Assembly: GCF_000972845.2 (NCBI RefSeq)
Contig: NC_040013.1
Location: 6,536,061-6,600,060, forward strand
DNA: 64,000 nucleotides
Direction of reading: 5' to 3'
Origin: Larimichthys crocea
Taxonomy: Eukaryota; Chordata; Actinopteri; Sciaenidae
Shown: positions 46,821-61,600 of the stretch, piece by piece
Layout of the letters: the number at the start of each line of letters is the position of its first letter
Position numbering within the stretch: the first letter of the stretch is position 1
The notes under the pieces: generated by a model
Databases searched by the model: none
What the model saw: the letters and a program-made list of their open reading frames with translations, nothing else
What the model was told of the DNA's origin: nothing
Program-made: the position numbers and the translations under genes

Positions 46821-49800
46821 GTTGTTTGGAACGTTTCTGACACTGCTTTGTGTTTGCATGGATTAAACAGACAGGTAAAACATATCAGTTTGTGAGTTTT
46901 AGAGGTGCTGGTTGTCACTGACGTCATCGCTGTTGACGTTTTACCTTTGGATAGAGCTGAGCTGAACTGTTTCCCCTTTTTCCTGCTTTTGTATTAATCC
47001 AACTGTCTTCCTCATATTTAACAAACAAACATGAAAGTGAGATTGATCTTCTTCCTTTCAAAGAAAATTCCTATTTTCCAAAATATCAAACTATACCTTT
47101 AACTCTCACATAGCACGTTGGTGAAACGAGGACAGGACAAACTGTCCTCACTTTCCAAAAATGTCTTAAAGTCTAAAACTCAGATTGGTCCTCACAAACA
47201 TAGAAAAAGAGAGGGAGAGAGAAAATACACACATACCCACAAAGACACCTACACTCAGCTTGTTGAAAGGTTTTGATATAACGCCATAATGGGCTAATAT
47301 TGACCTTGGTAGACCATCTCGTCTCTTACAGCTGTCTGAGTACTCGTGCCCAGAATTGACCTGTTGATGGTTAACTACAGTGATTATGTGTGTGTGTGTG
47401 TGTGTGTGTGTGAGTGTGTGTGTTTTTGTGACTTTGTGCTGAAAGATGCCCGGAAAGAGGCATTGCGAACGTGTGTGTGGGTAGCGCGTAGCATCAGATT
47501 GGACTATAAAATGAAGCAAATAAACACATTAAGGATGATTTGTAATGAGAAAAAACAGAGACCAACGTTCACATGCACAATGCACAATCCATAAATGAGC
47601 TATTAAAGTATCTCCAAGTTGATTTTCATACTGATTGCAGAGGGTACGTTGTCTCTTCTCTGTCTTGATGTTTAATTGCGACTCACCTCTCCTGATTAGA
47701 GCAGTTAATACTTATCTCTGAGGCCCATTTCTCAAGGCGGTGAGTATTCTTTGCTCTCATATCTTCATGAGTGTTACTGCCACTTTGACAGCGATAACAG
47801 TGTTTGTATGGGTGTGTGTTTAGTCTATATAATGGGCTATATACGTCCTTCCACGTCTCCTTGTTAAAGAAAACATCCACAAGTCTGCGTGTGCATGGAT
47901 TGAACTTTGATTCCATGCCTCTGTATTTGTGGACATCACATGTTCACCTCTGTAGAGGCTCCTCCCCATGACAAACGTCCAGCAGTTTGTCCGCCTCTCT
48001 CGTTCATTTCATTCTACCTTCCACTTCTGTAATCAGGGTATCAGGGTAGGAGCTGTTTCTAGTTAACAAATGTGCTCTGGCAGTTGTTAGATTTGCCCTC
48101 TTTTCTTGCTCTTGGGGCCATATCGCTCTATATAAATAGTTTCCCCAGAACTCTGATAAGCATTATAATGGCTGGTGTGTGGTTGGAGATTTTGTTCACG
48201 TACTCTAATTGGGAAAGTTGGGCTAGTGGTAACCAGCAGCGGTTGGGTCGTGCTGGGCCATTTTGTTGGCACAAGCATGCAGATAAAGGAGGAGAGGGAG
48301 ACCAGACCAATGGGGTGAGAGAAGGGTGGGGGGAATGGGGAGAGAATATACAGAGAAGTTACTGAGCACTAACCATTCACCCATTCATGGTGAGCAGCTC
48401 TTTGCCAGTTGACCGAGCTCACACTCCCACCACAACCCATCCCCACTTGCCAGTAAACAAAAAGACTGTTGTGACAAGTGTGTAATGAGTAAGAATAAAA
48501 GCGTCTTGACATGTTGACAATGACGGCGTCAGAAATAACCACAGAAGTCCAAAGATGAAGTAAGAATAACGATAAAGGATATTAACGTAGATATGTGGTC
48601 TGCACATCCTGCAGATTCAACACATTTTTGAAGCAATAATAGCACGATATTGCTATTAATGCAACACTGCTTGTACAATATGCCCATGCAACATAAGAGG
48701 CTGGGAGCAACTGTTTTGTCTTTATCTCACTGAGCAGTGATACTATGCAAACTAGCTGTCATTTAGGGACAATGAAAAAGAATTGCTGAACTTGTGGAAA
48801 TAAAAAGAAAGAAACAAAGCTATTCAAAGTGAAATGAAATGACGGTGACACCTGCCACACTGACCCCTTTTTTATTTTATTTCATAGCACTTGGTAAAGC
48901 AAACATACTTCCCCGTCTCCTGAAAAAGAAAGTCTGAAGCTGGGAGAACTCTTTTCCCCTTCTTGCACAAACAAGTGTATATACGTGAACGGATGATTAA
49001 ATCTCAAGGTTTTATCACTTGTGAGATACCGTACATGGAGGTTGGACCTGTTGTCATTGACACAGTTGGGAGGTTGGGCTCTGTTATGTAAAAGTTGGCA
49101 GCCATTGTACTATTATGGGAAAAAAAAATGGAACTTTAACATTGTATTCACTATCTCTGCTGCTGACACCTGATATCATGTGGTGGATAGGTTGGTAATA
49201 ATCCTGCATCTATAGCCTCTATAGAGTTATTCTCAGCTTACTTATTTACATACCAGATGAGGCACTGATAAACATTTTATCATTGCGTCTTGCTTTAAGA
49301 TTGCAGCTTTCTTTAATCACAGCAAACATGAAGTATTTTTCATCCTGAAACAGGCACACTACAGATCAGTGTTATAGGTGTGCACTGTGCTACTAGCCCC
49401 AAGGAGGGTGAAAGGTCACTTGGATAATAAATATTGACCCCAGCCAAACACAGTCTGATGTTTGTGCACTCTTTTAAGTAGACAGAATGACATCAGAGTT
49501 AATATTGAGAGTCTGTTCTACAGGTAAGGAGCCACATAAAAATTCTTTCAGCTCACCCCAATGTGGCTTAGAGACAGCGGCTCAGGTGATGCAACACTTT
49601 GGTATGCTTGTGGTTGGCCCACTTGGCATGTCTGAGATGACTCTCTTTGCTTCAAGAGAAACTATGAGAGGATGGTATTAATCAGAACCTTTAAGAGAGT
49701 GTATGAGAGTCAGACAGAGAGGAGGTGAGTGTAAGCAGAAAGAGCGGTATGATTAAAGTTCAGTGAGAGATTGAGTGTAAGGTAGTCAGAAAAAACTGAC

Positions 49801-51172
49801 CAAAAGATTAGGTTTATGTCTCTGTTTATTGTTTCTTATTGACTAAGTCGTATAGATACATCATTAATTTCTGCCCCTGCTGGTTGATTTTGAATGCGTC
49901 CTCTCGGGAATGTCATTGACACAGACTCTGTTATCTGGAAGCGATAAGAGGACACACAAGGGTTGAGAAACAATCACGCATGAGAGAACCTGTGTGTGTG
50001 TTACTGAACTTCTATCCCTGCATCACTACAATGCAAACGTGGATAGGTGTAAAGAAATCCAGCAAATTAAGGATGATCATTGTTGTAATCTCACAATAAT
50101 AATTAGGGTTAATAATAATTAGGGCAGGATCAAGTGCTAGGCATTTACAGGTTAGGAGTGAGAATGAACAGATAATGAATGAATTGTTCAAATGCCGTGC
50201 TCTCACAGTGTGTGTTGCGCGGTTCTTGACATAAAAGCATAGTGCTCCATTGTTCACTTTACAAAGCAGGACTACAAAGACCCATTTTAAGAACCTGTAA
50301 TCAAATCCTGTCCTTTTCAGCTGTTTCCTGATTTCTTTCTCTTTTATTCTGTGCACCATAACGTTCAGTAGCAGTCCAAACCTGTTTGCTCTCCCTCTCT
50401 CCTTCCTTTTGTGTTAAAGTTAAAAGAGAACAAATCAGGTTTTATGAACCTATTTGAAAGTAATTTTACATGAAATTGCATGGCAAAAAGACAACATCAA
50501 TAGCACGTTTCAAAGTGAGAGAAAGGGAACAAAAACTTTTTCTTTATTTCCTTGAAAGTTTCTCAGAGCGAGCTGTACAGGTTTGTGCAAACTACAGGGC
50601 TAGTCAAGACAAAGGTCTGAGGGAGAATTGACTTAAAGCTGACATTTGGCTCGGGGGCAGTGGAAGCTGTTAAAAAAATGTTTACACGCCTTTTAAGTCA
50701 GTATAGTGAAATAGGTAACAGTTGTCTATTTACACATGGCAAACAAAAAAACAATGCAAGTCTTCAGTTGGCCACCTAAACACAAGACCAATATTTACTA
50801 TTGCATGCCATAAACATGATCACTTTTTTGGAGGAAAATGGATGTACCCTCAATACATGTATGGATAAAGAAGATGGCATCTTGTATTGTATTGGAGAGA
50901 TTGATGTATATAACCAGGGGAAAGGCTGCAGAATTTGAAAATGTGTAGAAACCTTTAATAGAGTTTCTTAGGCCTATTTTATTTGATAAATGTTTAAAGT
51001 ACTAGAAATGTTTCGTGGAAGTGTATGGATTAATTCAGTAATAATTATGTTTTATTGTGGTTATTTTCTATTTGTGTATCTGAAAAATATAAAGAAAAAA
51101 AAAACAGTAAAAATTTCTGTTTTCAGTATAAAAAATAAATAATTTTTAATTATAGCAGTTTATCCAGTTAAT
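46821..51172. other. Intergenic region between the ELM2-SANT gene and pc
   Basis: I see no coding exon or RNA gene. A (TG)n microsatellite is at 47387-47423. A purine-rich patch is near 48290-48350. Confidence 0.6.
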
Positions 51173-51423
51173 AGTCCAGTGTGCAATATTTAGGAGTATT
51201 TATTGGCCGGAATGGAATACAATATTCACTAGTATGTTTTCATTAGTGTATAATCACCTGAAAATAAGAATCATTGTGTTTTTGTTGTTTTAAAGCGAGC
51301 CCTTTATCTCTACAGCGAGAGCGGGTCCTCTTCCACGGAGTCCGCCATGTTGAACCACCATGTTTGTACGGTAGCCCAGAACAGACAAACCAAACACTGA
51401 TCTAGATATGGACTTTTGCTTTT
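51173..51423 (+). repeat. MITE-like dispersed repeat, copy 3
   Basis: It opens agtccagtgtgcaata and shares the blocks attagtgtataatcacctga and tcttccacggagtccgcc with copies 1 and 2. It ends near ggacttttgctttt, where the next repeat begins. Confidence 0.78.
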
Positions 51424-51734
51424 AATGGTAAATAGTCTGTACTTCTATAGCGCCTTTCTAATCTCTTGACCACTCAAAGTGATTTTACACTACATATTTT
51501 ATTCACCATTCACACACATTCACACACAGGCTGCCATGCAAGCGATTCTTACACATTCACACACCAATGGTGTGTTCAGTGATTTGGGGGTTCGGTATCT
51601 TAGCCAAGGACACTACAACATGAAGACTGGAGGATCAAACCGCCAATCATCTGATCAGTGGGTGACCTCCTGATCCACAGAGGTGAGGGAGAGTATTCAT
51701 CTGGTTGCAATGTGCAACAACACCACCGTGCCAC
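51424..51734. repeat. Retroposon-derived repeat adjoining the MITE
   Basis: Blocks such as aatggtaaatagtctgtact, tatagcgcctttctaatctc, gaccactcaaagtg and aggctgccatgcaag match a very common fish retroposon 3' region in the order expected. It is diverged; orientation and exact family are uncertain. Confidence 0.6.
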
Positions 51735-51934
51735 TTGTTCTCGGGAGGCATCTTGACATGTCAGTAATAAAAAAGGCACAGGTGTAAATATACAAAATTT
51801 ATGATTGCACTTGGCAGCTTTGGTTTCAGGGTCCTGGTCTTGTACTCTTCATAGTTTTGACCTTCATAGCTTGGAGTCCTATTATGTTATATATGTTATA
51901 TAATATATATATATATTGAGTGGCTTCCTTGGTC

Positions 51935-52053
51935 TCGAGCTCTTTAAATGGTGCCGCTCGCCGCGTGCTGTCATGTCCTCTCCTGCCATTGGTTGCGAGC
52001 GGAGGGAGGGGGGCGTGGACGATTGCGTCATGTCAAAGAGAGGGATGAAAGCT

Positions 52054-52096
<43 letters not shown>

Positions 52097-52490
52097 ACCC
52101 GGGTAGGAAGCAGGCGCAGTAGCAGACTTCTCTATATCCGCCACACGGAGACGAACGGTGCCAGCTGCTATAGCTAAGTTAGCGCTAGTAGACAGTTAGC
52201 AACGAGCTACAGAGCCCCAGCGCCTTTACTACACATGAGAGACTGAGCCAGTGTGTGTCTGCTGCTGAGTGTGTGTGTGTGTGTGTGTGTGTGACAGCGC
52301 GCGTGTCGACGCTTTGAGGCACGCGCTCCGCCGTCCCGAAGTCACTCCGTGTGTACTTGTGTGTGCGCGCGTGATTCTCAGCGTGTGTATGTATATGTGT
52401 GTGTGTGCGCATGCATACATACACACATAAATACCCTGCATATCTTCTTCTTCTTCTTCCTCGAGCAGCAGTGTGACTGTGATTAGCAAA

Positions 52491-52521
<31 letters not shown>

Positions 52522-52614
52522 AACACACTCTTGATAGTCGACTGTTTACACTCGGTGTCCGGTTACTTGACAAGCGGATTCAGCTTATTGCTGACACCGG
52601 CAGAGCACCAGCAA
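51935..52614 (+). promoter_or_regulatory. pc: pc promoter region and 5' UTR exon
   Basis: CpG-containing, GC-richer sequence holds an inverted CCAAT box (ATTGG at 51988-51992), a GC/KLF-type box ggggcgtgg at 52010-52018, and a CRE/AP-1-like TGCGTCA at 52024-52030. A (GA)n tract follows at 52057-52093. Beyond it is probable 5' UTR with (GT)n at 52269-52293 and (CA)n at 52492-52519. The exon ends at 52614 in a perfect donor (gcaa|GTGAGT). Assignment to pc rests on order and strand: it is the last clear donor before the pc coding exon's acceptor. Confidence 0.55.
52057..52093. repeat. (AG)n microsatellite at the pc promoter
   Basis: A 37-base pure AG run lies just downstream of the candidate CCAAT, GC and CRE-like boxes. 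Confidence 0.95.
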
Positions 52615-55600
52615 GTGAGTACTGATGGACAACGTGTGTGTGTGTGTGTATGAATGGATGTCATTGAGTGTGTATGTGTCACCTTAACTTGCTCTGTGTC
52701 GACGTGGTAACACATGTTGCAAGTGCACAACTGTCATAGCTGATCTGTTTACAACTTGTGTGTGTGTGTGTGTGTGTACCTGAACTTAAACCCCCTGTGC
52801 TTTGAAAACTTGTTCGTAAAGTAAACACTGAATATGTGCACCTCTCATGGGAGTAGCTACCAAAAGTGTTAGTCACAGGGCTGGGAGTTTTCTACTGCTA
52901 TGAGCTGGCGTCGTGACAGGACATGCAGCAATGGCTGCTGTAGCCACAGGTTTCTCAGTGTTACTTAAATAAAATACTAAAGCTGGCTTTGTCTAGTGCA
53001 TATCTTATGGAATACTTGTTTACTTGTACATTGCATAACATGCTTTTCTCCTGTAAGCTGCACATGGAAAAAGCTTGTAAAAGTGTGTGTGTGTGTCAAT
53101 GCAGTGACCCGATTCGTCTGTCTGATCCTTGCTGTTTCACCTTTGAACCCGTCCATGTGTGTGTCCGTTGCTGCACGGGTTTGTTCATCCTCACGACAAC
53201 CTTTTTACTCTGCTTCAAACAGTGATACATGCAGAAACAGCTGTCCCATCCCAGAGCTCAAGGGGGGAGTGGGAGGCCCAGTGGGAGCTGCGCAGTGATC
53301 ACACAGAGGACGTCTTCACATAAGTCAAAAAGAACTTGCAGTGAATCCTCTAAGCAGTGGCGGTGTGATCAGAGACATGCACCTAGTCTGCTGTTTGTCT
53401 TGGACCTCCTTTAAAGTGACTGCGGTTTCCTTGTGTGATTGATTCACGTGCTATTCGCTCATTCATTCACCTTGCTGCTGTCGCTTGTCGCCTTAATGTT
53501 GACGAATGTCTTGTTGTGATTGCTTTCAGACATGTAGACATGGAACTTTATCAGTCGACAGTATTTCTTCTTTCACTGTGCTGCACTGACACTTAAGTCC
53601 AGACTTTTATCTGGTAGGATGCAGAGAGCTCGGGGATATTATATTTCTAAAAGCAAGCCTTACGTGACATGATGATATTCTTGTAAGCAAGCCTTTTAAA
53701 ATCGTATTTCCCCGAAATGTTTCCAAATCAGTTTGCATAAATTATTGATAAATTGATAAATTAAATCAAGATGTTGGCGAGGAGTGCAGAGGGAACATTT
53801 TGTGTGCCGCAGCAAATGCTTGGCCTCTTATGTCTGCGCTTAAAAACACATGTATCTAACTCCTAAACTAGTTTGGGATGTACACATTTGCATTGTTTCC
53901 AAGAAGTTATCATTTCATGCTTACGGTAACATACCTTTCCTCAAAGTGGACAATCGTGTTGTGCAATGACAACACAAAAAGAGTGCATTTGTGTGTTGGT
54001 GCAGACTTCCTCCACATTTTTTGGTGCTTCGTTGCTGCCAGGTAATTTGAGTCCTAACCGGTTGTTGGTCTTGTGATGAAATAGAATTATTTATACTTCT
54101 TGGGAAACACTGGACTTTCTTACTGAACTAGCAGGATCCGGCAGATCGCTTTGATAGATGTGTGGGAGTTGAAGCGCAGTCTGTCAGACTAGGAGCAAAC
54201 AAAGAGAGAGGCTACCGGTGGCAGGAATAAACAAGCAGTGTCTCTGATGCTCTGATTCGACAAATTACCATCTCAAGTAGGTGACGTAAAGATTATTTTT
54301 GTTTATTTTGTCGCACCGGTGTGCGTAGGGTGAAGGACAGCCAGTCTATTCTAAGTTTTAAGAATAAATAAAATGTCTGATGTCATATTTTGCTTAAAGT
54401 GACATTACGTAGATGTGTGGGTGCGTCCAGTTTCAGAGTGCAATACCACTGTCATAAATATGGACAGTTGCACATGTGTATTTGTTATGATTATGTTACT
54501 TATGATCCAAAAACTAGTGAGTTGACCACAGCCAATGGACGGATGGAAATGATTTTAGATCTGTTATTTAATGGTAGAAAAGTTACACAATTGGACTTTT
54601 TAAATATTAATTTCTTCCTGCACTGATATTCCATTGGTTTACAGCTGACCGTCTCTGTCTCATGTCCCGTCCTGTCCCGTTTGAACAGTTCATGGAGGTG
54701 CAACTTCAGTTTCTCAAAGCACTGACTCATGTAACGTTGACTCAACGCGGTAGTTACAGTGTATGACGGACTGATCCAACTGTGATTAGCAGCTGTTCAG
54801 CAGACTCATGAAACCCTATGTGAATGTTAAGCGTCAGCAGCGTCTGGAAGCTTCTTCATCCCTCGACGGGTTCAGTGAGGTCAGTGAGGGTCTTGCGAAG
54901 GGGTAACACCATCTCGCACGTAAAGCTTTGACGCTCTCAGCAGCCCCTCACGCTAACTACACAAGTTGGTAATCTGTAGTTACAAACAGAGCAAACTATT
55001 TCTTATGTGGGTGCAGCCCTCTAAGCCTTCCTTTTTTAAATTTTTTTACAGGGAGTAAGGTTTTGTTAGCAGTCTGCAGGTTTATAGCCTGCAGGCCATG
55101 GTCAGGGTTTTAGGGCACATTCCTCTCTCACCCCTGTCCTCCACAGCTCTTTGGTCAGCATGTTCTTTGAGACTTTGTTCTTTTTGTTGTCGCCCCTGTG
55201 AGAAACGGACACAAAATATGAAGATTTTTCTTTAGAAGAGAACCTCGGTGTGTATATATTGAAAACGCAGAAAGGATGTCCATGTCCTTGATAGCGATAG
55301 AGCAAGGAAAGATAACGGCTGAAATAATTTCCTGGCCTCTCTGAAATGGTGCAGTCCTGTAAAAAATGTGAAAACGAAGCCTAGGTGCATTTATTATTAA
55401 AGAATTATGTAAGATATCTGGTGTTTTTCCAACATATATTCTATCCTAAAGCAGCAGCAGGTGGCTGGGGCATCTTGTTGACACAGCTGGTAAAGATGCG
55501 TGACAGTGAAAGTCAAGAGCGAAATACAGCATCTTCCTTTGCAGTCAACGTAGCACAAATTGTCCCTTTTCATACTGTTACAAGTGTAAGAGTGTTTCTT

Positions 55601-58600
55601 GTTCACGTCTCCTCGGCTTGTGAATTCGATCCCCTGATCCACCTTCTCTCAAGTTCAATATTCTAACCTTTATGCCGCTCACTACCCACTTCTTAGTCCA
55701 GTCACAGTCATTTGCTTTGTCTACACAAACAGAGTCGGCCTCGGTAACCTTGTTCCCGCTGCGTGATCATGTGCTGTTGTTGATAACGGGAATCTTTTTT
55801 TTATTTTTTATTACCTCATCCTTAATTGTGACTTTCTTGGAACCTATATGTTATTTCTGGTTTCTGTGGGAGGATGATGAGTCTGTGATTGCACGGATTG
55901 TCTTGGAGATGCTGTGACTTATGTTGAATGGGGAAATGAGCCTTTGTCGTTACCATTACATTACAACTTCCTGTTTGCTTTATGTTCAGATTCAGTAGTA
56001 ATAAAAAAAAAAGAAGGTATTTTTATGTTCTTGTGTTTTGAAGAGCCCTGATCTATTTGTGCACACAAGGTCATCTATTCTACCTATCAGGTCAGAAGCA
56101 GGTAGGACAGAGGAGACTACTGAGGTGGAAGGAAGGGAGGAAGGAAGGGAGTTTGGATGAATGCACATCCATTTTCCTTTCTTTGTTGTTCACTCTCCCT
56201 CCACCTCTAATGATGTGTGTATATGAGTTTGCGTGAGTCGGTGTCTTTGTGTTCTCTTCTGTTTCAACATGTTCAGGTTCGAGTTGTGTCATGATTCAAG
56301 CTGAGAACGGTGTTTGTGGGTGGGGAAAGCAGCAACCTGGATTGGATTTTTGTATAGCAAGATTCCTTTAGTCTAGCCTCATTTATCTATCGGCCTATCA
56401 TGCCTTGTCATAAAAGTTGTAACACTTGAAACTATGTATAACTATAACTCTTTTTCTCTACAGTAGTAAGCCAAAGAGCTTTAATGGACTAACCTCATCA
56501 TTACAGACACATCATGCTCCAAAATGTTGTTTAAACTCACAGAGCAGAATGAAGAAGTTCAATTTAAGATCTGAGGTTGCTGAAAGCTACAAAATAAACC
56601 AGGCTGAACAGCACAAGAAATTAAGTATAGCCCAATTTCATTAAATGTTGCACACATTTTTCTCAATAATATCATGCGCTTGGCTTTTTACACGTAAATT
56701 GTATGTTTTATGTTGTATATTTTAAGGCTTTTTATTAGAATTATATATTTTTGGTGTCTTGCATGAAGCAATTTTTCTTTATCATGATATATTTTCTCTC
56801 CTAGCCCACTGAAATGCTCAGTTAGACACGGTTAAGGTCACCAAAGAACTTATACTCTCCTTTAGTAATAGAGTTAGTCTTAAAGATTATATAGCTTACA
56901 TTACATGAGAGATTTTCCCTATTCAGAGATTTCTGAGGCAGGCAGACCAGACTGTTATTGCAAAATGCTCGGCAGATAACCACGTCTGTGTACTCGCCCC
57001 ACAATCAGCGAATTAGGGCAAAGTTAATGGTCATTATGTGTGTTTGTGTGTCACAACATCACAGGCCATGTGCGTCAAAACAGAACAGAACTTTGATCTT
57101 GACGAAGTTAATGTATGAACCAGAAATCACCGCTGTCCTTTTCAGGCTGCCGAACACGCGCTCAGTAGCCAGTGACTTTTAAGTGCAGAGCGTCTGATGC
57201 GTGCGTGCATGTTTGTCATGAGGTAGCTGTGCCGTCAGACACATGGCTGAGAAAAGTTATTGGTTATTGAGAAACTTTGCTGTGCGCTCCTGTTTGTTTG
57301 CGCCCCTGTCGAGGCTTAGACACAGTACAACAGACAGATAGAGAGAGTGAGTGAGGAGGGGGTTGGGGTCATGGAGTACATTTGGCTTGAAAACATCTAC
57401 ACTCCATTTTGGGTTTCCAGCTATAATTTAATTCAGTGTGTTTTGTGTTGCAGCCGTTTTGAAACTGATGTTAGCATTCAGGACTGCGGCTGTACAGTAA
57501 TGTCTTATTGAACTGTTTCAGCCTGGACAGACGGAAAGCATCGACATTAGTGGCCGGAGATGGACCTATTCATTCCTGGAGGCAAACTTGTGTCAATATG
57601 TGTTTTATGATTCATTTCCACTTTCTCACTGCTTCATGTCTCAATCGATCTGTGAATCTTCTGTATTACATGGTATTCATACCTAAAAAGTTTCCAGCAT
57701 TGAGGGTTCTGCAGCTGGTTCTTGTGTTCTTGCTGAAAAACTTAAGACAGATTTCTGTCCCCCTGCTTTGAATTTTCATCTCTTGCCTGGGAAGCAGAAG
57801 GAGCTGTGGCTCTCTCCGCGACCACAGCGTCATAACTCTTTCGAAAAAGATATTTTAGTATCTCGTGGTATCACGTGAAGCTGAAGTCAGTTACAGATTG
57901 AATGGGCTGATTTGACACAGGATGGATTGTTCATATGTGAAACAAGAAGACGATCCCACTCCCCCCCAGACACAGTTAAAAGCAAAGGTTACATTCCTGT
58001 GCCACAGCAGGGACCTACTGAAAGGTCGGTCACAAAGAGTTTGTCTTTTTACATATCAAATAAATATTAATGCTTAGGATCATTGTTGATGATTCTGTTT
58101 CTTCAAGCAGTACTAGTTCTAATCTATGGTAAAACGGATCATTACAATTGTGATGCCTTTCCAAATTTATAGTAAAATAAATTCACTTAAAAATGGGAAT
58201 ATATAATAAGCATTCCTGATTATACCAAAATGAGCAGGACCCTGCATGAATAATGGTGGTGGGCATGAGCATGGGAACCTCACTAGCCTGTGACATTTAT
58301 TCACTGACAAGCTCTTAAAATATGTCTGTCGATACAGTTTGATTTTATGTGTTCTAACACCAGCATCACATGAGCATTGATCTGACTTAGTTTAAGCCAC
58401 TGGTCAAAACTGATCCCAGTATAATCCTGGTAATCTCATCTGAAAGAGAGTTGTGTGTTTGTGTGTTGGGTGGGAAAACAAGAAAAGTTATTTATTGACT
58501 TGGACTGTTGAAGAAAGCAACTTGCGCCCCTGTTTCCCCCCTTTTTAAAAACACACTCAACATATTTACGATCCATGTATCACCTTTTTAAAACCTTTCT

Positions 58601-61600
58601 GATAAGGCTCCCTTTGTGTGGTTTTGTATCAGTGCGGGTTTACATCATAAGGTGTTTGTTGCTGTGTGCTGAGGTGGGCTGTGCTTGTGTCAGATAAAGT
58701 TTGAGCCGAGATATATCGGTTAATAATTGACATAACTCGTAACAGCAGCTCAGAGCTGTAAACTGATCAGTCTGATCAGATAGCCTATCGAGATTAAAAC
58801 ACATTGATTGATCAAGTTGCATCTACTTGGCACTACAGGATGAAGCTACTGTAGGTGGGGTTGCAGTCACTAAAGTGGGTAATATATTGGGATGTTGATG
58901 GCAGCCTTTACTATCAGTGCTATTCTTTGCTGATGACTGTATGTTGTGCATGATTAGTTCCTGCTTTATTGGTCGGAGCCACATGGAATCCAAGTAAAGT
59001 TTGATTGCATTTTTATGTTTGATATAGTTGTGACTTGATCATGTGCAGTAGAAACACAAGATGTGGATTGTGACTTCATCATCTCAGGGCATGAGTACTG
59101 AACTGTGGGTGGAATTTGCATTTACGTTAGACTTTCCTGCCGCGGCTTAGTTCCCCGTTCTGCAAATTTCAATTGATCTTATTCTTTATTTTAAATCCTA
59201 TCAGTCAGTGGTAAGCAGAAACATTTGATGCTTACACAAACACTTGCTAGTACCTCAAACAAAAATATTTCTTAAGTGTTCTTCACATTTTCAAGTGGTT
59301 TACAAGTCAGTACTTCCTCTGTGGTTTTTGTTAAACTATGAGTCATGCACCAGAACGGACAAATATTTTCCTCTGTGAGTACCCACGTGCTAAAACGAGC
59401 CATAGTGTGAAGGCCAAGATGGTTGTAAGTGTGTTTGTTGTTATTGTTGGTTCAGTGTTCACCTGCTTTATTTAACATTTTCAGTGTGAAAATCAAACGT
59501 TTTATTTTCAGATGCTGCTTGTGAAGGTGTGAAACTGTCAGCGGTCAGGACCTTGGGGTTAGGTTAGCATCAGAAAATGATGAAATCATAATTCCCTTCT
59601 TTTCATATTGCCCTACATCTATTCGGACATTCACAAGAGCCAGAAAAGCAGGCGAACCAGCAATATGATGTTGAGGTGTGAAACCAAAATTACCCTCAAG
59701 TTGTTCTGCCACAGCTTGAGTATCCCCACTGTTTGACATTCCTTTCATACCACGAATTATCCTTGAGTTTGCCTCGTTGCGTTTTGGCAAAGGGAGTCGT
59801 TTTATTGTTCCTTCCGTCCGTTGGTGCAGGGAGACGGGAAGAAAGAAAGGAAGGAAAGGGATAGCGAGTTACATTGCAAAACTCTTGAATGAATGGCAGC
59901 GTTTTCAGCCGTTGCATATCGGCTGTTTACAACGAGAATTTACAACTTGTGCAGCGTGTGGGTGGAGAATCATCCCTGTGCTATATATTAGGTCAGGAAG
60001 TGTCTTCCCACCGCAGGTCACAGTGTCTGGTAGATTTCCAGCTTTTGGCAGATGAAAGAGCATTTTAGATAACAGACCACAGCTCAGATTAACCATCATA
60101 AACTACTGTAATATATTTTATATCTTCTGTACAAGTTATTTATGGATGCAAATAAATGAATTTATTATTCTAATAATTATATCTCCTTTAAATAATATTA
60201 CTTCTATTTGACACACATACAGGAGCTGTTCACAATTCTGTCATATCATTACACTATTTATCTTGTCATAGGACGCTATCTTGTTGTAAAATAAAGTTAA
60301 ATTGTTGTCTTTATTGGGGCTTTAAGGCGGTGTTTTGTAACTCAGCTACATTGGAGAGGTAAGGTTAAAGCAGGACAGATAATATTTGACGTGTTCCTGC
60401 TCGTCCGCCTGGTTCATTTGTCCTGTTTGTTCCTCTCTGGTCTGCCACGCCTCCCTGGTGTATTCAGGCCTTAGGAAACTGTATACGTCTCGTAGAGTGA
60501 CGCCGTTTCTTTTGTGTGAATCCAGTATACTGTTTCAGCCTGAGCTTCCACCGCATACAGTCTGCAGATAGTCTCAAGGCATTCAGTGACAGTCTGAAAG
60601 CAACTCTTCATTCAGTCGGCCATTTATCAAGATAATTACTCAAACATGTTCATGTTGAACATCATCGGTGTAGAGTTAAAAATGTTCTCACTGGAGAGGA
60701 GAGAAGATTTAAGGTCAAAGAGTATTTCTCTGTTTCTTTGTTATCTGATCTGCATGACCTAATCTATCAGCAGTCTGGGGTTTGGGGTTAGAGGTTAGGG
60801 TTAGGGTCACATTCTTCCCGCCTACCAGACACATTGTTTTTTGGGGGGTTTATAAACAAGTTCATTTGATTTGTTTATGTTTAATTCAAACTAGATATAA
60901 GATTTATCTGCCGTGTTTCTCTGCCTGTCACCATACAAGTTTAGATTAGACGATCCACGTCGCAAGGTGAATTCGGCTTTGCTGTCACCATCCGTGTCAT
61001 CGTAGTGGTTGGGTATTATGACTGCTCTGAACATGTAATTCTTAAATCCATATAGGACATGAGTTTTAATTCATGTGCAACAGACAGGAAGCGATTGTGC
61101 ATGATGAACCTTTGCTTGGCTCAAAGTAATGGGCGGTTTATTTCAGTGTTAATATGAAAAGCTTAATGTTTAACACATCTTTATTGTTATTTGGTTTAGT
61201 TTATTATTTACAACATTCCTAGAAATGGTGCCACTTGAATCAGATTAGTCTCCACCGGCTGCATTGCCGTTGTATCACCACAGGGTGGCAGCAAAGGACT
61301 GTCAGTGAGGTGTATCCTTGTAGTCAGACCAGAAGAAGAAGCCTCCTCCCCTGCAGTCTCAGGTGCACTGAGTCACTTAGCATCTTGTTCAGGTAGCTGT
61401 CGACTTTTTCCACCTTTTTAATGCATGCATGTATTTGATATGTGGTTGTAGGTCTGTGTATGTGTGTTAACAGGGTGCTTTACTCTATGTAATTGTAGTG
61501 TTTAGGGGTTTATTGACTGTCCATGGAGCCATAAAACCATAATGTCACTGTTAGCTGTATTGAATTGTTTGTGTTGAGTTGTAGTCTATTTGCTCTGCCT

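Noticed and set aside
60785..60810. gttagggttaggg, telomere-like
   Set aside because: There are only about two to three TTAGGG-like units inside a gene intron. This is common by chance in interstitial DNA.
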